Assembly: GCA_004802645.1 (NCBI GenBank)
Contig: SRKS01000001.1
Coordinates: 3,162,001-3,226,000 of the forward strand
Length of the DNA: 64,000 nucleotides
Reading direction: 5' to 3'
Source: Amesomyces nigricolor
Taxonomy: Eukaryota; Ascomycota; Sordariomycetes; Sordariales; Chaetomiaceae
Below, piece by piece: positions 1-11,218 of this stretch. How positions within the stretch are numbered: position 1 is the stretch's first letter; each line of letters begins with the position of its first letter. Made by a program: the position numbers and the translations under genes. The notes under the pieces are model-generated. The model was not told the origin of the DNA and ran no database searches. It saw only the letters and a program-made list of their open reading frames with translations.

Positions 1-152
1 CGACCAGAACCGTGTGAGCAACGGTACCACAGACGCGCAAACTCCAAGAGTTGTAACAACTTCGACGAGCACCGGCACGTCGAAGCAGGTCCCGTACGCC
101 CCAGAACCTATCACGCGACGAGCATCCAAAAGCCGGGCTCTTGGACTCGATG

Positions 153-1967
153 TCAAGTGATCTGACTGCTCACTTCCCCAGCCCCCTGATCCAAGATGAC
201 CAAGTTTCCCGTATCATCGTAACCAACTCGTCCCTCATTCACAGCCCTCCGCATCTCCTCACGAAGTGGCTCCTTCTCGCCCGTCAACGGGTCCCATTCC
301 CAGCCCTCTCGCATCCTACCAACACGTTAGCTCCCCCTTCCCTCAAGACACAGTCCCGATCACGTACCACATCCACCTCAAACAAGCCCTCAACTCCTTG
401 TCTCTCGGCAAAACCCTCATCCACTCAGGCTGAAACCCCTCCCGCTCCCCCCATCCCGTCCAACTCCCCGACCTCCCCAGCAACACATCCCTACAGAAAA
501 TCCTCCACGAATCCAACGCGTACGGGCCTTGCGTCAAATGCCCAATCTCCCACGCGCGCCCCACCCCCCTTCTCCTTGCATTAACCACTGCATCGCCCTT
601 AACCCCACCCCCCACCAAAGTCCCATCAACATCATCCTCCGCACCGAACTCCTCCCCCCCTTCACCCCCCTCACACCCCCCCCTCCCTCAACAGGATCAG
701 GATACCCCCTCACCCCCCACCTCCTCACCCTCACAGGCTCCCTCTCAATCCACCCCCGCGCGTACCTCTTCACCATCCCGCACCTGACCACCCCCAGACC
801 CAATGGCCTAATCAACTCAACAATCTCTGCATCATCAGCCGCGACAAGCGCCTCGGGCGTTGGAAAGCGAGAGATGAGTTCGCGGAAGACGGGGATGGCG
901 GCTTTCCCGGTAGTGCGGATCAGGAAGGTGACGGCGATGAGGAGGTGGAAGGGGGTGGTGGCGAGTTGTTCTTGGATGAGACCGAAGGTGGGGGAGGTGA
1001 GGGGGGGGAAGGGGAGGGAGGATATGGTGCCCCGCGGGGGGCGGGGGGTTTTGGACCTTGGGGTTGGGGGTTTGGGTTGGGGGGTTTGTTGTTGCGTTGG
1101 GGTGGGGGTGAAGAAGGGGGATTTGGAGCCGCGGGGGGGTTTGGATGGTCGTTCGGGGGGGGTTTTGGGTTCGAGGTGTGGTAGAGGAGTTGGGTCGATT
1201 TCGGTGGGAGGGTTTTGCTCCTGGCTAGAAGGGTGTTTCGAGGCCGCTTCTTTTGTATTGGGAATCTGTCTGTCTCCGCAAGGGCATGTCAGTGTGGTGG
1301 TTTGTGGTTTCGGCTCAGTGCTGTCACCCATTTCCGTCTCCTCCCTCTTGACCAAACCATCCACACTGAGTTGGATAACCTGTGCAGTGCCCGAACTGCG
1401 AGTAGCAGCCGCAAAACCATCCACACCCCGCTGCCTCACCCTACCCTTCTCATCCTCTCCTCCCTCATCCCCAAAGAAACGAGAAACCCCCCTTCCCACC
1501 CCCATCCCCCTCTTACCACCCACAGCTTTCTGCCCTTTCCCATCCCTCTTCACCTCCTCCTTCCCCTTCCACTTCCTTCTCACCCTCCTTTCCCCTCTCG
1601 CCACACCCCCACCCCTCTTCCAATTCCCCCCTCCCTCGTCCCTAAGCACATCCCCCAAAAACGGCACCAAACTCTTCTCTACCCCACTCCCCCTCCACCT
1701 CTTGATAGCCTCGGCACAACCAAACAACCCCTCCCACTCCTCAACCCCCCTCATCAGACTCAATTCCCATATCTCTCGCATCTCAGCGGGAGGCACCCTC
1801 CCCTCGGCGATCAGTGAGCTGATAAATTCCCGGGCTTCGTAATCGTCATCGGAGCAGATGTCGAAGCCGTAGAGGAGGGAGTCGGCTAGACTGCTGTCAA
1901 GGAGGCTGCCGGCTGGAGCAGTAGAGGCGGATGTGGTTGGTTGTGGTTGTGGTGGTGGGTTGGACAT
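153..1967 (-). CDS. MBD4-type HhH-GPD DNA glycosylase (frame broken near 654-683)
   Basis: Predicted base-excision-repair glycosylase of the MBD4/T:G-mismatch family, acting on chromosomal DNA. Exons: 1967..368 and 315..153, with a 52-bp intron (donor GTACGT, branch CTAAC, acceptor TAG). The N-terminal ~325 residues are low complexity, basic and Pro-rich. The catalytic domain starts near residue 328 (FGLIQEQLATTPFHLLIA) and has the family motifs FLIRTTGKAA, RPLGL, WEIGHLTQGPYALDSWRIFC (Asp about 486 is the expected catalytic residue), EWMRVLPRDKELR and, after the intron, MREGWEWDP. The frame shifts by one base between RGYPDPVEGG and EEFGAEDDVDG, inside a run of C tracts on the plus strand (654-660, 665-670, 676-683). 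One extra base restores a 587-residue protein. The ATG at 1967 was chosen because it follows AACCAAG; an in-frame TTG lies upstream. Family assignment is firm; the break is probably a sequence error. Confidence 0.82.
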
Positions 1968-2470
1968 CTTGGTTCTATTATGCAACGGACGTTTTAATTG
2001 CTTGTTGAAATTGGAGGTCGGTCAAAATGAGGAGTATGATCGAGAGGCATGTTCTGAAGGTTGCGGGAAAGGGAGTTTACTTGGGTGTGGCGTTTATGAG
2101 ATAGGATGTCGAAATGCAGGGATGGTGGTGATGGTTGGGTGGGATGTTGAAGGGAACAAAGTGTGAAAACACAGTCAGTGGTTAGAAACCGACGCGGGGC
2201 ACAGTGCACTCAAACCACAGATTCACCACAATCCCGGCCGCAATTGGTGAACAACAAGGAAATAGTCTAGATTGAGACCGGCACATTTGATTTACACTCC
2301 CCAGCCGCGGCTCTACCCGCCCTGCGCTCCTCCCATATCGCGGGAGGGCATTCCCGCCCCTTCCTTTTCGTCTACGCCATTTCGAAGAAACGTGGGCGAG
2401 CCTAGCAGTATATGGTACATACAAAGAAAGGTCAAGAACCGTGGCGTTGCCCTGGCCCGACCCCTATCAA
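1968..2470. other. Intergenic, tandem minus-strand genes
   Basis: 503 bp holding the promoter of the glycosylase gene and the 3' end of the cytochrome c1 gene. I see no further coding sequence or structured element. Confidence 0.6.
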
Positions 2471-3869
2471 TTAACGGCGCGGGGGGGGCTGGGTGGCCTT
2501 GGGCGGGTCGTAGACGATCTTCCTCGACTTGAGCCAGGCCCACTTGTACCGCTTGACCCAGACGCTCATGGCGAACAGAACCGTCGTGACAGCCAGAACT
2601 TTGAAGCCCATGCGCTTGCGGTCGTCCATCTCGGGCTCGGCGGCCCAGTTGAGGAACTCGGTGACGTCCTTGGCCATCTGGGAGGTGGTGGCGGGGGTGC
2701 CGTCCTCGTAGTCGACGATGCCGTCGTACAGGACGCGGGCCATGGCAATGCCGGTACCGGGGAAGTAGGGGTTGAAGTTGAGGCCGGCACCGACGTTGGC
2801 ACCAGCGGGGGGCTCATCCGGGTAGCCGGTCAGGAGGTTGAAGATGTAGTCGCAGCCGCCGTGACGGGCCTTGACGATCAGGCTGAGATCGGGGGGGAGG
2901 GCACCGTTGTTGGCGAAGCGGGCGGCCTCATCGTTGTTGTAGGGGGCCGGGAGGTAGTCGGACAGCTTGCCGGGACGCTTCTCAATCTCGCCCTGGTCGT
3001 TGGGCTCGGTGTCGTACTCGTTCTCCTCAGCCAGAGCCTTGGCCTCGTCGACGGTCAGGACGGTGCCGACAAGCGAGCGGTAGGGGACACGGCTGAGCGA
3101 GTGGCACGAGGCGCAGACCTCGCGGTAGACCTGGAAACCTCTCCGGAGACTGCAGGGAAGATGCACGTGAGCAATGCATGCGTCTCAAACGCGCCCGGGC
3201 GGAGGGGAGCTTACGCCTGGTGGTCAAAGGTCTTGAACCACTGCTCGTGAACCCAGGGATAGTGGGTAGGGTGCAGACTGTGCGAGCGGTCAGCTTAGCT
3301 GTCCTCGATTTCCTAGGTCTCTCCCCTCGACGGCGTCGTCGGCCGAATATGCCGCAATGTCGAGCGGACAACCTCGGGCCACGTCGAGGGCAGGCCCACA
3401 GGGTCGGCAGAGCACTCACCCCTCCTCAGCCGGTGTAGAGGCATCCGCGGTAGGCCCGTAGAGGTGATAGTACCAGGCAATTGAGCCGGCAGCGAGGGTG
3501 GTGGCGGCAGCGGCGGCGATGTTCAACCGGAGCGGCGACTCGGCAGTGGACCCGGAGCTCGAGGAAGAGGCGGCGCGCTGGAAGGGAAGGGGGAGTTAGC
3601 TTCGCGGCGGACACGAGAGAGCAGACTGAGGCCGGGACGATGGACGAGTAGGGGTGGCGGGGGCAATTGGGTCGAGGAGGAGGAGGGAGGTCGACGGCGG
3701 GATGCGGTCATGCGATGGACGGGTTTGCAGCACCACCAAGGCGACGGGATAGCAGCAGCGGCAGCGACAACAGGCGATGACGAGACACACTCACCTTGGA
3801 GACGTGGACAGCGCCATTCCGCGCAGAGGCGAAGATGCGCGTCGAGCGCAGGCAGGACCTCGCCAGCAT
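2471..3869 (-). CDS. CYT1: Cytochrome c1, haem subunit of complex III
   Basis: Electron carrier of the mitochondrial bc1 complex: it passes electrons from the Rieske protein to cytochrome c and is anchored in the inner membrane facing the intermembrane space. Exons: 3869..3795, 3577..3420, 3277..3215, 3149..2471; introns of 217, 142 and 65 bp, all phases consistent, 324 residues. Residues 1-25 look like a mitochondrial presequence (MLARSCLRSTRIFASARNGA), followed by a Ser-rich stretch and an Ala-rich hydrophobic sorting segment near 44-60, the bipartite layout expected for this protein. The haem site CASCH is at 111-115, the expected Met ligand is in GIAMARVLYD (Met 235), and the C-terminal membrane anchor is about 279-297, followed by a basic matrix tail. 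Length fits the family (yeast is slightly over 300). Confidence 0.97.
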
Positions 3870-4425
3870 GGTGGAGGGTGTCGAGGGTCGGATGGACAAG
3901 GCAATTCGCTGCCACCGGCGGTGATGTTCGGTAGCAGGCTTCAAGCTGGTGAAGGTCGACGACTCGGCGCAGGTCAGGTTTCTCAAATTCGGGATTCTTA
4001 GGAACTCTGCCCGTCTCATTGGCCCGCCAATCAAGCTCTGCCCCAGCTGCCAGCGCCCGGCCGCGGCCCATGGTTTTTCCGCCCGCCGGCTGCCCAGTGG
4101 CCCGCCCCAGATTCCTCAGCCGGGGACCAGAGCTTGGATCCCTGTGCACCTTCCAGCTCTGAATTCAAGAGGCACGAACAGAAACAAGATTGGGAGAAGA
4201 GTTACTGAATCATTTTTTTTTTTCCATCTTCAAACATCACCTGGGAATTCTGTTGGTCCCTCGAACTAGACCGTCCAATATCTGGAACAGACCTTCTCGT
4301 CTAGACCATCACTTTTCCTCTGCCTCTTCGGCCCGTCAACGCCAATTTTGACCAACCCAATCAATGCTCATATGTACAGCTCAACAACAACAACAATAAC
4401 GACTCAAAAGTGGATATCATACCGC
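3870..4425. other. Intergenic, tandem minus-strand genes
   Basis: 556 bp between the cytochrome c1 start and the DAHP synthase stop. It contains a run of T near 4211 and no coding sequence I can support. Confidence 0.6.
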
Positions 4426-5727
4426 TTAGGCCTGGCCATTTTTGCTCAGGGCCTCGCGCCGCTTCTTGACGGCATTGGCCAGCACGTCGAGCGTCTCAAC
4501 CGTGTCCTCCCAGCCGATGCAGGCATCGGTGATGCTGACGCCATACTTGAGGCCGTCCTTGCCCTCCTTGGGGACCTTCTGGTTGCCTGCGGTGTGTTAG
4601 AGACGTTCTAAAAGGGTAACACTGGGGACACTCACCCTCGTCAATGTTGCTCTCAATCATGACGCCCATGATGGCCTCCTCGCCCTTCTCGATCTGCTCG
4701 GCCAGCGTGGCGGCGACCTTGGGCTGGTTCTTGTGGTTCTTGAGCGAGTTGCCGTGGCTGCAGTCCACCATGAGGCGCTGCCGCAGGCCCGCCTTGGCCA
4801 GCGCCGCCTTGGCGTCGGCAATGCTCTGCGCGTCGTAGTTGGTACCCCGGGTGCCGCCGCGCAGGATGACGAAGCAGTCCTCGTTGCCGACGGTGCCGAC
4901 AATAGCGACCACGCCGGGCTTGGTCACGGACAGGAAGTGATGCGGGTGCTTGACGGCGCCAATAGCGTCAACCGCGACCGTGAGGCTGCCATCGGTGCCG
5001 TTCTTGAAGCCCACGGGGAAGCTGAGCCCACTGGCCAGCTCGCGGTGAAGCTGGCTCTCGGTTGTCCGGGCGCCGACGGCGCCGACGCTGAGCATGTCGG
5101 CCAGGAACTGCGGGCTGATGGTGTCGAGCATCTCGCTGGCGAGGGGCATGCCCCGCGAGGTGAGGTCGACGAAGAGCTGCCGGCTGAGGCGCAGGCCCTT
5201 GTTGATCTTGAAGCTGTTGTCGATATCCGGGTCGTTGATCAGGCCCTTCCAGCCGACGGTGGTGCGCGGCTTCTCGAGGTAGGAGCGCATGACAATCAGC
5301 AGCTCGTCCTTGTGCTTCTCCTTCTCCTTGACTAGCATGTCGCAGTACTCGAGGGCGGCCTGCGGGTCGTGGATGGAGCAGGGCCCGACGACCACCAGTA
5401 GCCTGTTCTTCTCGTCGGTGCCATTGACAACGGCGACGGACTCCTCGCGACCCTGGAGGACGGTCTGCTTCGACTGGGGTGTCTGGGGGATCTCGTGCTG
5501 GAGGAGGTCGGGGGGCGTCAGAGGGTTGTAACCGCGAACTGAGGCAGGCGGTATTAGTGGCTGGCCAGTTGGGCTGGAGCTTTAAGAGGGTCGCTCACTC
5601 CTCCAGTCTTCGCTCTCGGCCTTGTTGCCAACATTCTTGTTCTCGATGTAGAAGGACTGCAAGCAGGTGTGTGAGTCAACAGTGGCCGGCAACACACAGG
5701 ACGATTCTGGGGTTGACTTACAGACAT
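4426..5727 (-). CDS. ARO3/ARO4: Class I DAHP synthase (3-deoxy-D-arabino-heptulosonate 7-phosphate synthase)
   Basis: First step of the shikimate pathway: condenses phosphoenolpyruvate with erythrose 4-phosphate; cytosolic, metal dependent and normally feedback-inhibited by an aromatic amino acid. Exons: 5727..5722, 5656..5599, 5538..4636, 4586..4426, giving 375 residues. The first exon is only ATGTCT; all splice phases agree. Motifs: GPCSIH (73-78), EKPRTTVGWK (110-119), RTTESQ (179-184), then GFKNGTDGS, SVTKPG, ILRGG, DCSHGNS and the C-terminal GLKYGVSITDACIGWED. A few positions (QLFVDLT, ILRGGTRGTNYDA, SNIDEGNQ) look more like yeast Aro4 (Tyr-sensitive) than Aro3, but I cannot fix which amino acid inhibits it. 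Two TGACTCA-type elements, one upstream and one in intron 1, suggest general amino-acid control. Confidence 0.96.
5672..5678. promoter_or_regulatory. Cpc1/Gcn4-type element TGAGTCA in intron 1 of the DAHP synthase gene
   Basis: TGAGTCA is the reverse complement of TGACTCA, the core bound by Gcn4/Cpc1. It lies in the first intron, about 50 bp inside the transcribed region. A 7-mer occurs often by chance; the paired upstream site makes it more credible. Confidence 0.35.
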
Positions 5728-6841
5728 GGCGTCGGTTTTGATATCTCGATCAGAGTGTCACCGGTCCAATTGGTCTAATGGCAAGTCCCAAAACTTCAAT
5801 TCTGGTAGTTTCCTTCTGTGTCTTGGAAGAAGAAATGAATAAGGCACAGGATGGAAACGTTGCACTGGAACTTTTTCGCCGATGGCGGTCAGGGTTTAAG
5901 CAGCGTGGGCAGGAGGTGTGGAGGGGCAACCCAAACATGCATGAGCTTGCTGCTGGTGTGGGATGACTCAATGTGGGGCACAGCAACTGCTGAAAGAATT
6001 GAGACTCGGCCGCCCTGTCGAGCAACATCCCACCGCGTGGAATCCCAGGAAGCAGGCCACCATTGACCTGCAACGCCCTGGCCGAGGTTCACTCTCAGGC
6101 TGGCCCCTGGCCAATGAAGCGCACAGGGCAGAGAACAAGTGCTAAAACACGCGCCATCATTGGCCGGGGCACTGATCCCGCGCAGAACAGCGTTCGGAAG
6201 ATCCGAAGACGTGCTCGGCCAGTCCCACACGTCCGAGTTCGGACAACTGGCTCGGGGACCTGCCTGAGATCCCTTGTTTTGCTCGCTGGCCACGCCGTTG
6301 CCCGAGACTGGTGTTCCTTGATCTCGTCGGACGTTGAAATGAGGAGGAGATGGAAGGTAAACAGGAGGACAAGAAAACTTTCCATCCAACGTCGCCCCAA
6401 CGTCCAGATGTTTCCAGGTTCTCGAGAACAGCCCAAGACGGCCACTTGGATGAAGATGCTGTAAATTCCACAAATACACCGGAAAGAATGAACTTGAATG
6501 GATGTCGGTGTTGATACCTTTTATCCTTTCCCTCCAGCAAATATATGGATCAAGAGAAACCTTCCAGGTTTCAATGGCACAAGTCGAGGTTCAACAACGA
6601 CAGGATCAACAATCATCCAGGTGACTGTCGGGGATCCTGGTCACTTTTAGCTCGTCTTGGCACTTTGGGCGGGTCTCGGGAGCGTTGCTGAGATCCCCAC
6701 TTGCCGCAGAGGAGCTCTCCCGATTTGGCGACGCGCCAAGATGGAACCTGAAGGCTGAATGGTTTTGCTTGGCGCCTGCCGTCCAAGATTCCACTTTGCG
6801 ACAAGACAGCATCAACACGAGCGCCAGACTTTGCGACCACG
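5728..6841. other. Divergent promoter region, DAHP synthase / WD40-cyclophilin
   Basis: 1.1 kb between two divergent start codons. Apart from the Cpc1-type site I see no element; the short open frames here have no protein-like features. Confidence 0.6.
5964..5970. promoter_or_regulatory. Cpc1/Gcn4-type element ATGACTCAA upstream of the DAHP synthase gene
   Basis: TGACTCA in the context GATGACTCAAT, about 240 bp upstream of the DAHP synthase start codon. Yeast ARO3 and ARO4 are known targets of Gcn4, so a cross-pathway-control site is the expected regulatory element. It sits in a divergent intergenic region, so it could also act on the gene at 6842. Confidence 0.5.
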
Positions 6842-8837
6842 ATGGCCGGATCTACTAACGACGACGACGTCAAGTCGAACAAGCGTAGCCATGCCGACTT
6901 TGCCGACGACGATGGCTCTGGTATGTCAACGACCACACTTCCAGACTCACTCTCATGCGCATGCTGACACTTCTCTCCCACCACAGACAGCTCCGACGAC
7001 GACATGGGCCCCCAGCTGCCCTCGGCCGCCCCCAAGAAGAAACGCCGCGTTCTGCCCTACGAGAAGCTGTACATCTCGGCCCTCCCCAAGTCCGCCCGCT
7101 ATTCCAAGTCCCTGATGCACAAGGAGCAGCTGGCCTTTGTCACCATGACTCCCCTGACCGAATTCCTCATCACCACATCCGTCGACGGCGTTGTCAAGTT
7201 CTGGAAGAAGGTTGCCGACGGCATTGAGTTCGTCAAGGAGTTTAAGGCTCACCAGGGCGAGGTTCGGTCTGTGTCGTGCAGCCAGGATGGCCGGAGTTTT
7301 GCGACGGCTGGTGCGGACAAGACGGTCAAGCTGTTCGACGTGGTGACGTTCGATCTTCTGGTAGTATTGCAGCTTGACTACGAGCCGCGGTGTGTCTGTT
7401 GGGTTCACAAGAAGGGGTCGTCTCTGCCACTCCTGGCCGTCTCCGATACCGCGGCCAAACCCAGCATACGCATTTACGACGGCAGGGGCGAGAACCAGGA
7501 ACCAACCCACACCATCACCGGCCTACATCGGAGTCCCGTACATTTGATGGCGTACAACGACCACTTCGACTGTGTGATATCGGTGGACGAGGGCGGCATG
7601 ATCGAATACTGGCGGCCAGGAGGCTCGTATGAGAAGCCCGACAATGTCTTCAAGTACAAGAGCTCGACCAGCCTGTTCGAGTTCAAAAAAGCCAAGTCTG
7701 TGCCCGCGACACTCACTCTCTCCCAAGATGGGAAACGCTTTGCAACCATGTCTTTCCCGGACCGCAAAATCCGTCTCTTCGACTTTGCCACGGCCCAGCT
7801 CCAGCGGACATACGACGAGTCACTCGAGGTCATGGAGCAAATGCAGCAGGCTGGGACTGCACTACAGAAGCTGGATACCGTCGAGTTTGGGCGTCGCATG
7901 GCCCAGGAGCGCGAGATTGAGTCGCCCGCGGTTCGCGACAAGGCCACCGTCATCTTCGACGAATCAGGACACTTCATCCTGTACGGGTCTTACCTTGGGG
8001 TCAAGGTGTTAAATACGTTCACAAACCAGGTGGTTAAAGTGTACGGGCGAGAGGAAGGTTTTCGCCCACTAGCGCTGGCGCTGTACCAAGGCCAGCCCTT
8101 GAAAAAGGGCGTCACAACCGTTGCCATGGCGGCATCCAGCAACCCACTGCTTCAAGAATCCGAAACAAGGGACCCAATCCTGGTTGCCACGGGCGTCGGC
8201 AAAGTCCGCTTCTACATGTTCACCAATGAAGAGGAGATCTCCAAGTCCTCAAGAGACGTCCAAAACGAGAAGCCCACCCTACTAGGCCAGAAAAAGGTCG
8301 AAGAAAAGAAGAAAGCCGAAACCGGCACAGCAGCCATCATCCACACAACCTACGGCGACATCCACATCCGCCTGTTCCCCGACGCTGCGCCAAAAGCCGT
8401 CGAGAACTTTGTCACGCATTCCCGACGCGGCTACTACAACAGCACCATCTTCCACCGTGTGATCCGGAAATTCATGATCCAATGCGGAGATCCGCTGGGC
8501 GACGGCACTGGCGGCGAGAGTATTTGGGGCACTGAGTTTGAGGACGAGTTCAGTAGTTTGAAGCACGACAAGCCGTATACTGTCAGTATGGCCAATGCGG
8601 GGCCGAATACCAATGGGAGCCAGTTTTTTATCACGACGGAAAAGACGGTAGGTCAAGCGCTGTCCTGAGTTATTCCGAGTTTTTGCTAATGCATTACAGC
8701 CATGGCTCGACAACAAACACACCGTTTTTGGGCGCGCTGTTCAAGGGCTGGACGTGATCCACAGAATTGAGAACGCCAAGACGTACAAGGAGAAGCCGGT
8801 CGAGGACATCAAGATCCTCAACATTGACATTGCATAG
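6842..8837 (+). CDS. PPWD1: WD40-repeat cyclophilin, PPWD1 type (peptidyl-prolyl isomerase)
   Basis: Predicted nuclear, spliceosome-associated cyclophilin. Exons: 6842..6920, 6987..8647, 8700..8837; introns of 66 and 52 bp; 625 residues, the usual size for PPWD1. The N-terminus is acidic and carries a basic patch PKKKRRV (probable nuclear localisation signal). A WD40 region follows (for example ATAGADKTVKLFDVVTFD and FATMSFPDRKIRLFDF). The C-terminal ~155 residues form a cyclophilin domain starting at TAAIIHTTYGDIHIRL, with FHRVIRKFMIQCGD, NTNGSQFFIT and, after the last intron, PWLDNKHTVFGRAVQGLDV. The catalytic Arg in FHRV and the GSQFFIT pocket are intact, so isomerase activity is expected. 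The annotator's trap is the last intron: reading through it gives a false stop at 8668. Confidence 0.95.
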
Positions 8838-9116
8838 CGGTTGGGATAGTTGTTACGTGGCACGATGTATCTAGCAAGTGGTCGATACATTGGTCAGTTG
8901 GAGCAAGCAGACCAGCGGTTGATACCCTAGAGTTCGGGACAGGTTCAGTCGAGGGTCCAGTAAGAGAGGATTCATGGCCCATCTTGAATAAACAGTTGAT
9001 GTACAAAGCAATACAACGGACAACTCAGGACTGTCCGGGCTCTATATGATCTAATTAACTGCTTGCATCTACTCGCTATGCAAGATCGTAATCCCAACCC
9101 ACGGTGCCGAGCCCCC

Positions 9117-10480
9117 TCACAAACACGACTGAATATCCCCCCCATAATTCACCCTCCTCAACATCCCCCTATTCAACTCCCCCACCCTCTTCACCCCGGC
9201 CAACCCCATCGACTGATCAACATCCGCCAACAACCCCGCCAACACATGCCTCGCTCCCTCCTCCCCCGCCGCCCCCAATCCATAAATCACCGGCCTCCCC
9301 ACCAACACCGCCTTCGCCCCCAGCGCCAACGCCTTCAACACATCCACCCCGGTCCTCACCCCACTATCAAACAACACCGTCGTCTCCCCCCCGACCGCGT
9401 CCACAATCTCAGGCAACACCTCCAAACTCCCCACCGCCCCATCCAACTGCCTCCCGCCGTGGTTACTTACCACGATCCCATCCACGCCACACCGCACCGC
9501 CATCCGCGCGTCCTCAACGCTCAATACCCCCTTCAGCACAATCTCCCCCAGCCACATCTCCCGCAACCCCGCCAAATCCTCCCACCGGTGTGCCCACCCC
9601 GAGAATACCTCCCCCGTCCATGCCCTGCTCGCGCCGGGGATATCTTCCTCGGGGGTTGCGCCGTCGTTTTGCTCTGCGAATTGTTTCCGGAAGACGGGGT
9701 CGCTGAAGCCCAGGGCACAGCCCTGCCCGCGCATGAAAGGGAGGTAGCCGTGGTCGAGGTCGAGCGGGCGCCAGGCGAGGTTGAAGGTGTCGAGAGTTAC
9801 GACGAGGACGGTGCAACCGGAGGTGCGCGCGCGGGAGAGCAGGGAGGAGGTGAGGGAGGGGGTGAGGGGCCAGTAGAGTTGGAACCAGCGCGGGGCATGG
9901 GGGGATGGGGAGTGGGAGGAGGAGGAGAAGACGGCGTCGGCGGCCGCGGCGACGTCTTCGAGGGGCGTGGCGGCCGCGGTGCTGTAGATGAAGGGGACGG
10001 AGAGGGAGGCGCAGGCGGAGGCGACGGCGGTTTCGCCTGAGGGGTGGTAGGCGGTTTGGACGCCGACGGGGGCCATGAGGAGGGGGGTGGCTTGGGAAGG
10101 GGGAAATTGTTAGCAGCTGTGGAGGGGGAGAGAGGTAGAGTGCTGAACTAACCGTATTTCTTGCCGAAGAGCGTGACGCTGAGGTCGCGAGGGACGGTTG
10201 GCTTCAGCATGCGTGGGACTAGCTTCCACTGGCGGAAGGCCAGGCGGTTGGACTGCATCGTCGACCCCTCCCCGGCGCCGCCAGCGACGTAGCCGAAGGC
10301 TTCCGGGGTCATGATCTTCCTGGCTGCCTCTTCGAGCTTGTTGGGGTCTGTGGTGATGATGGGCTTCTTGCCGGTGATGAGGGCCTGCGTGTAGATGTCA
10401 AGTTGGTACTGCCCGTAGGGAGCCTTCTTGACCCCGTCCACGCCGCTGGTCTCGCCGTTCTTGCTCTGAGGTTCAAACAT
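9117..10480 (-). CDS. FMN-dependent 2-hydroxy-acid oxidase (lactate 2-monooxygenase-like)
   Basis: Predicted flavoenzyme oxidising an L-2-hydroxy acid, by similarity to the lactate monooxygenase/glycolate oxidase/cytochrome b2 family. Exons: 10480..10153 and 10090..9117 with a 62-bp intron (donor GTTAGT, acceptor AAG); 433 residues. Motifs: MTPEAFGYVAGGAGEGST near the N-terminus, TPLLMAPVG after the intron, the active-site Lys in EIVLKGVLS (about 296), the catalytic SNHGGRQLD (His about 320, Arg about 323) and the FMN-phosphate motif DSGVRTGVDVLKAL. No haem domain and no signal peptide, so it is not a cytochrome b2. The substrate cannot be fixed from sequence. The C-terminus lacks an obvious SKL-type peroxisomal signal (it ends in SCL). 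Confidence 0.92.
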
Positions 10481-11218
10481 GATGCTTTGGGTATACTGGG
10501 GCTGTTCACCGTGGGACGTTGTGTTGTTATTGTTGCTGCGAAAAGAAGCTGGAATTGTTCACCACAAGTTTACACCGTTGTCTGCGTTTGGGAAGGACTT
10601 CTTCCGTCGAGCTTTCCTGCATCCTTCACTACTGATTTATACCTTCCAGGTTATGATTTATCTCGTTCCTACCCTATCTACCCGGCAGGGCTTCAACATC
10701 GCCAGGCTCAACATCTTGAGTCAAGCTCTGCCGAGTTCCGTATTCAACGTCATTGAGAGCGTCATTGGTGATACAAGTACACGGGAGCCAGGTGGGTAAC
10801 TGGTAAATAATCGCGCCTGAGTACGCCTGGCTGAGACCTGTCAACACCTCCAAGCGCCTACAACAAGGAAACTACCCAGTATGGGTCCGAAATCGCCGGG
10901 CTGACATGACTCGCGATGTTGGGCCCGCGATTTCGGAACCCTCCGAAGTACCCATCTTCCATCTTCCTGTCCTCGTATCTCCGGTCTCCGTGCAGCGCCT
11001 CTCCCAAAAACAGGCTCTTAATCGCCGGTTTGCCGCGAATGTATGCCCGGGGTAGCTTCTCCCCCCCTCCAGCACTGACAAGCTGTGCGCACTCATTCAT
11101 GCCCACCCGTTTCAAACCCCCAAGATGAGTCAGCTAAGGGGTGGCTATTCCAGAGCCCAAGTCCAACCAGCCGTCTCGCTCGCCATATCCAGCCCGGCGC
11201 AATAGTCCCTATCTCCGC
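10481..11218. other. Intergenic, tandem minus-strand genes
   Basis: 738 bp holding the promoter of the hydroxy-acid oxidase and the 3' region of NUP84. No coding sequence or repeat recognised. Confidence 0.6.

Noticed and set aside
529..1842. A 437-codon plus-strand frame opposite the glycosylase
   Set aside because: It is antisense to a recognised gene with conserved catalytic motifs, and its own sequence is low complexity.
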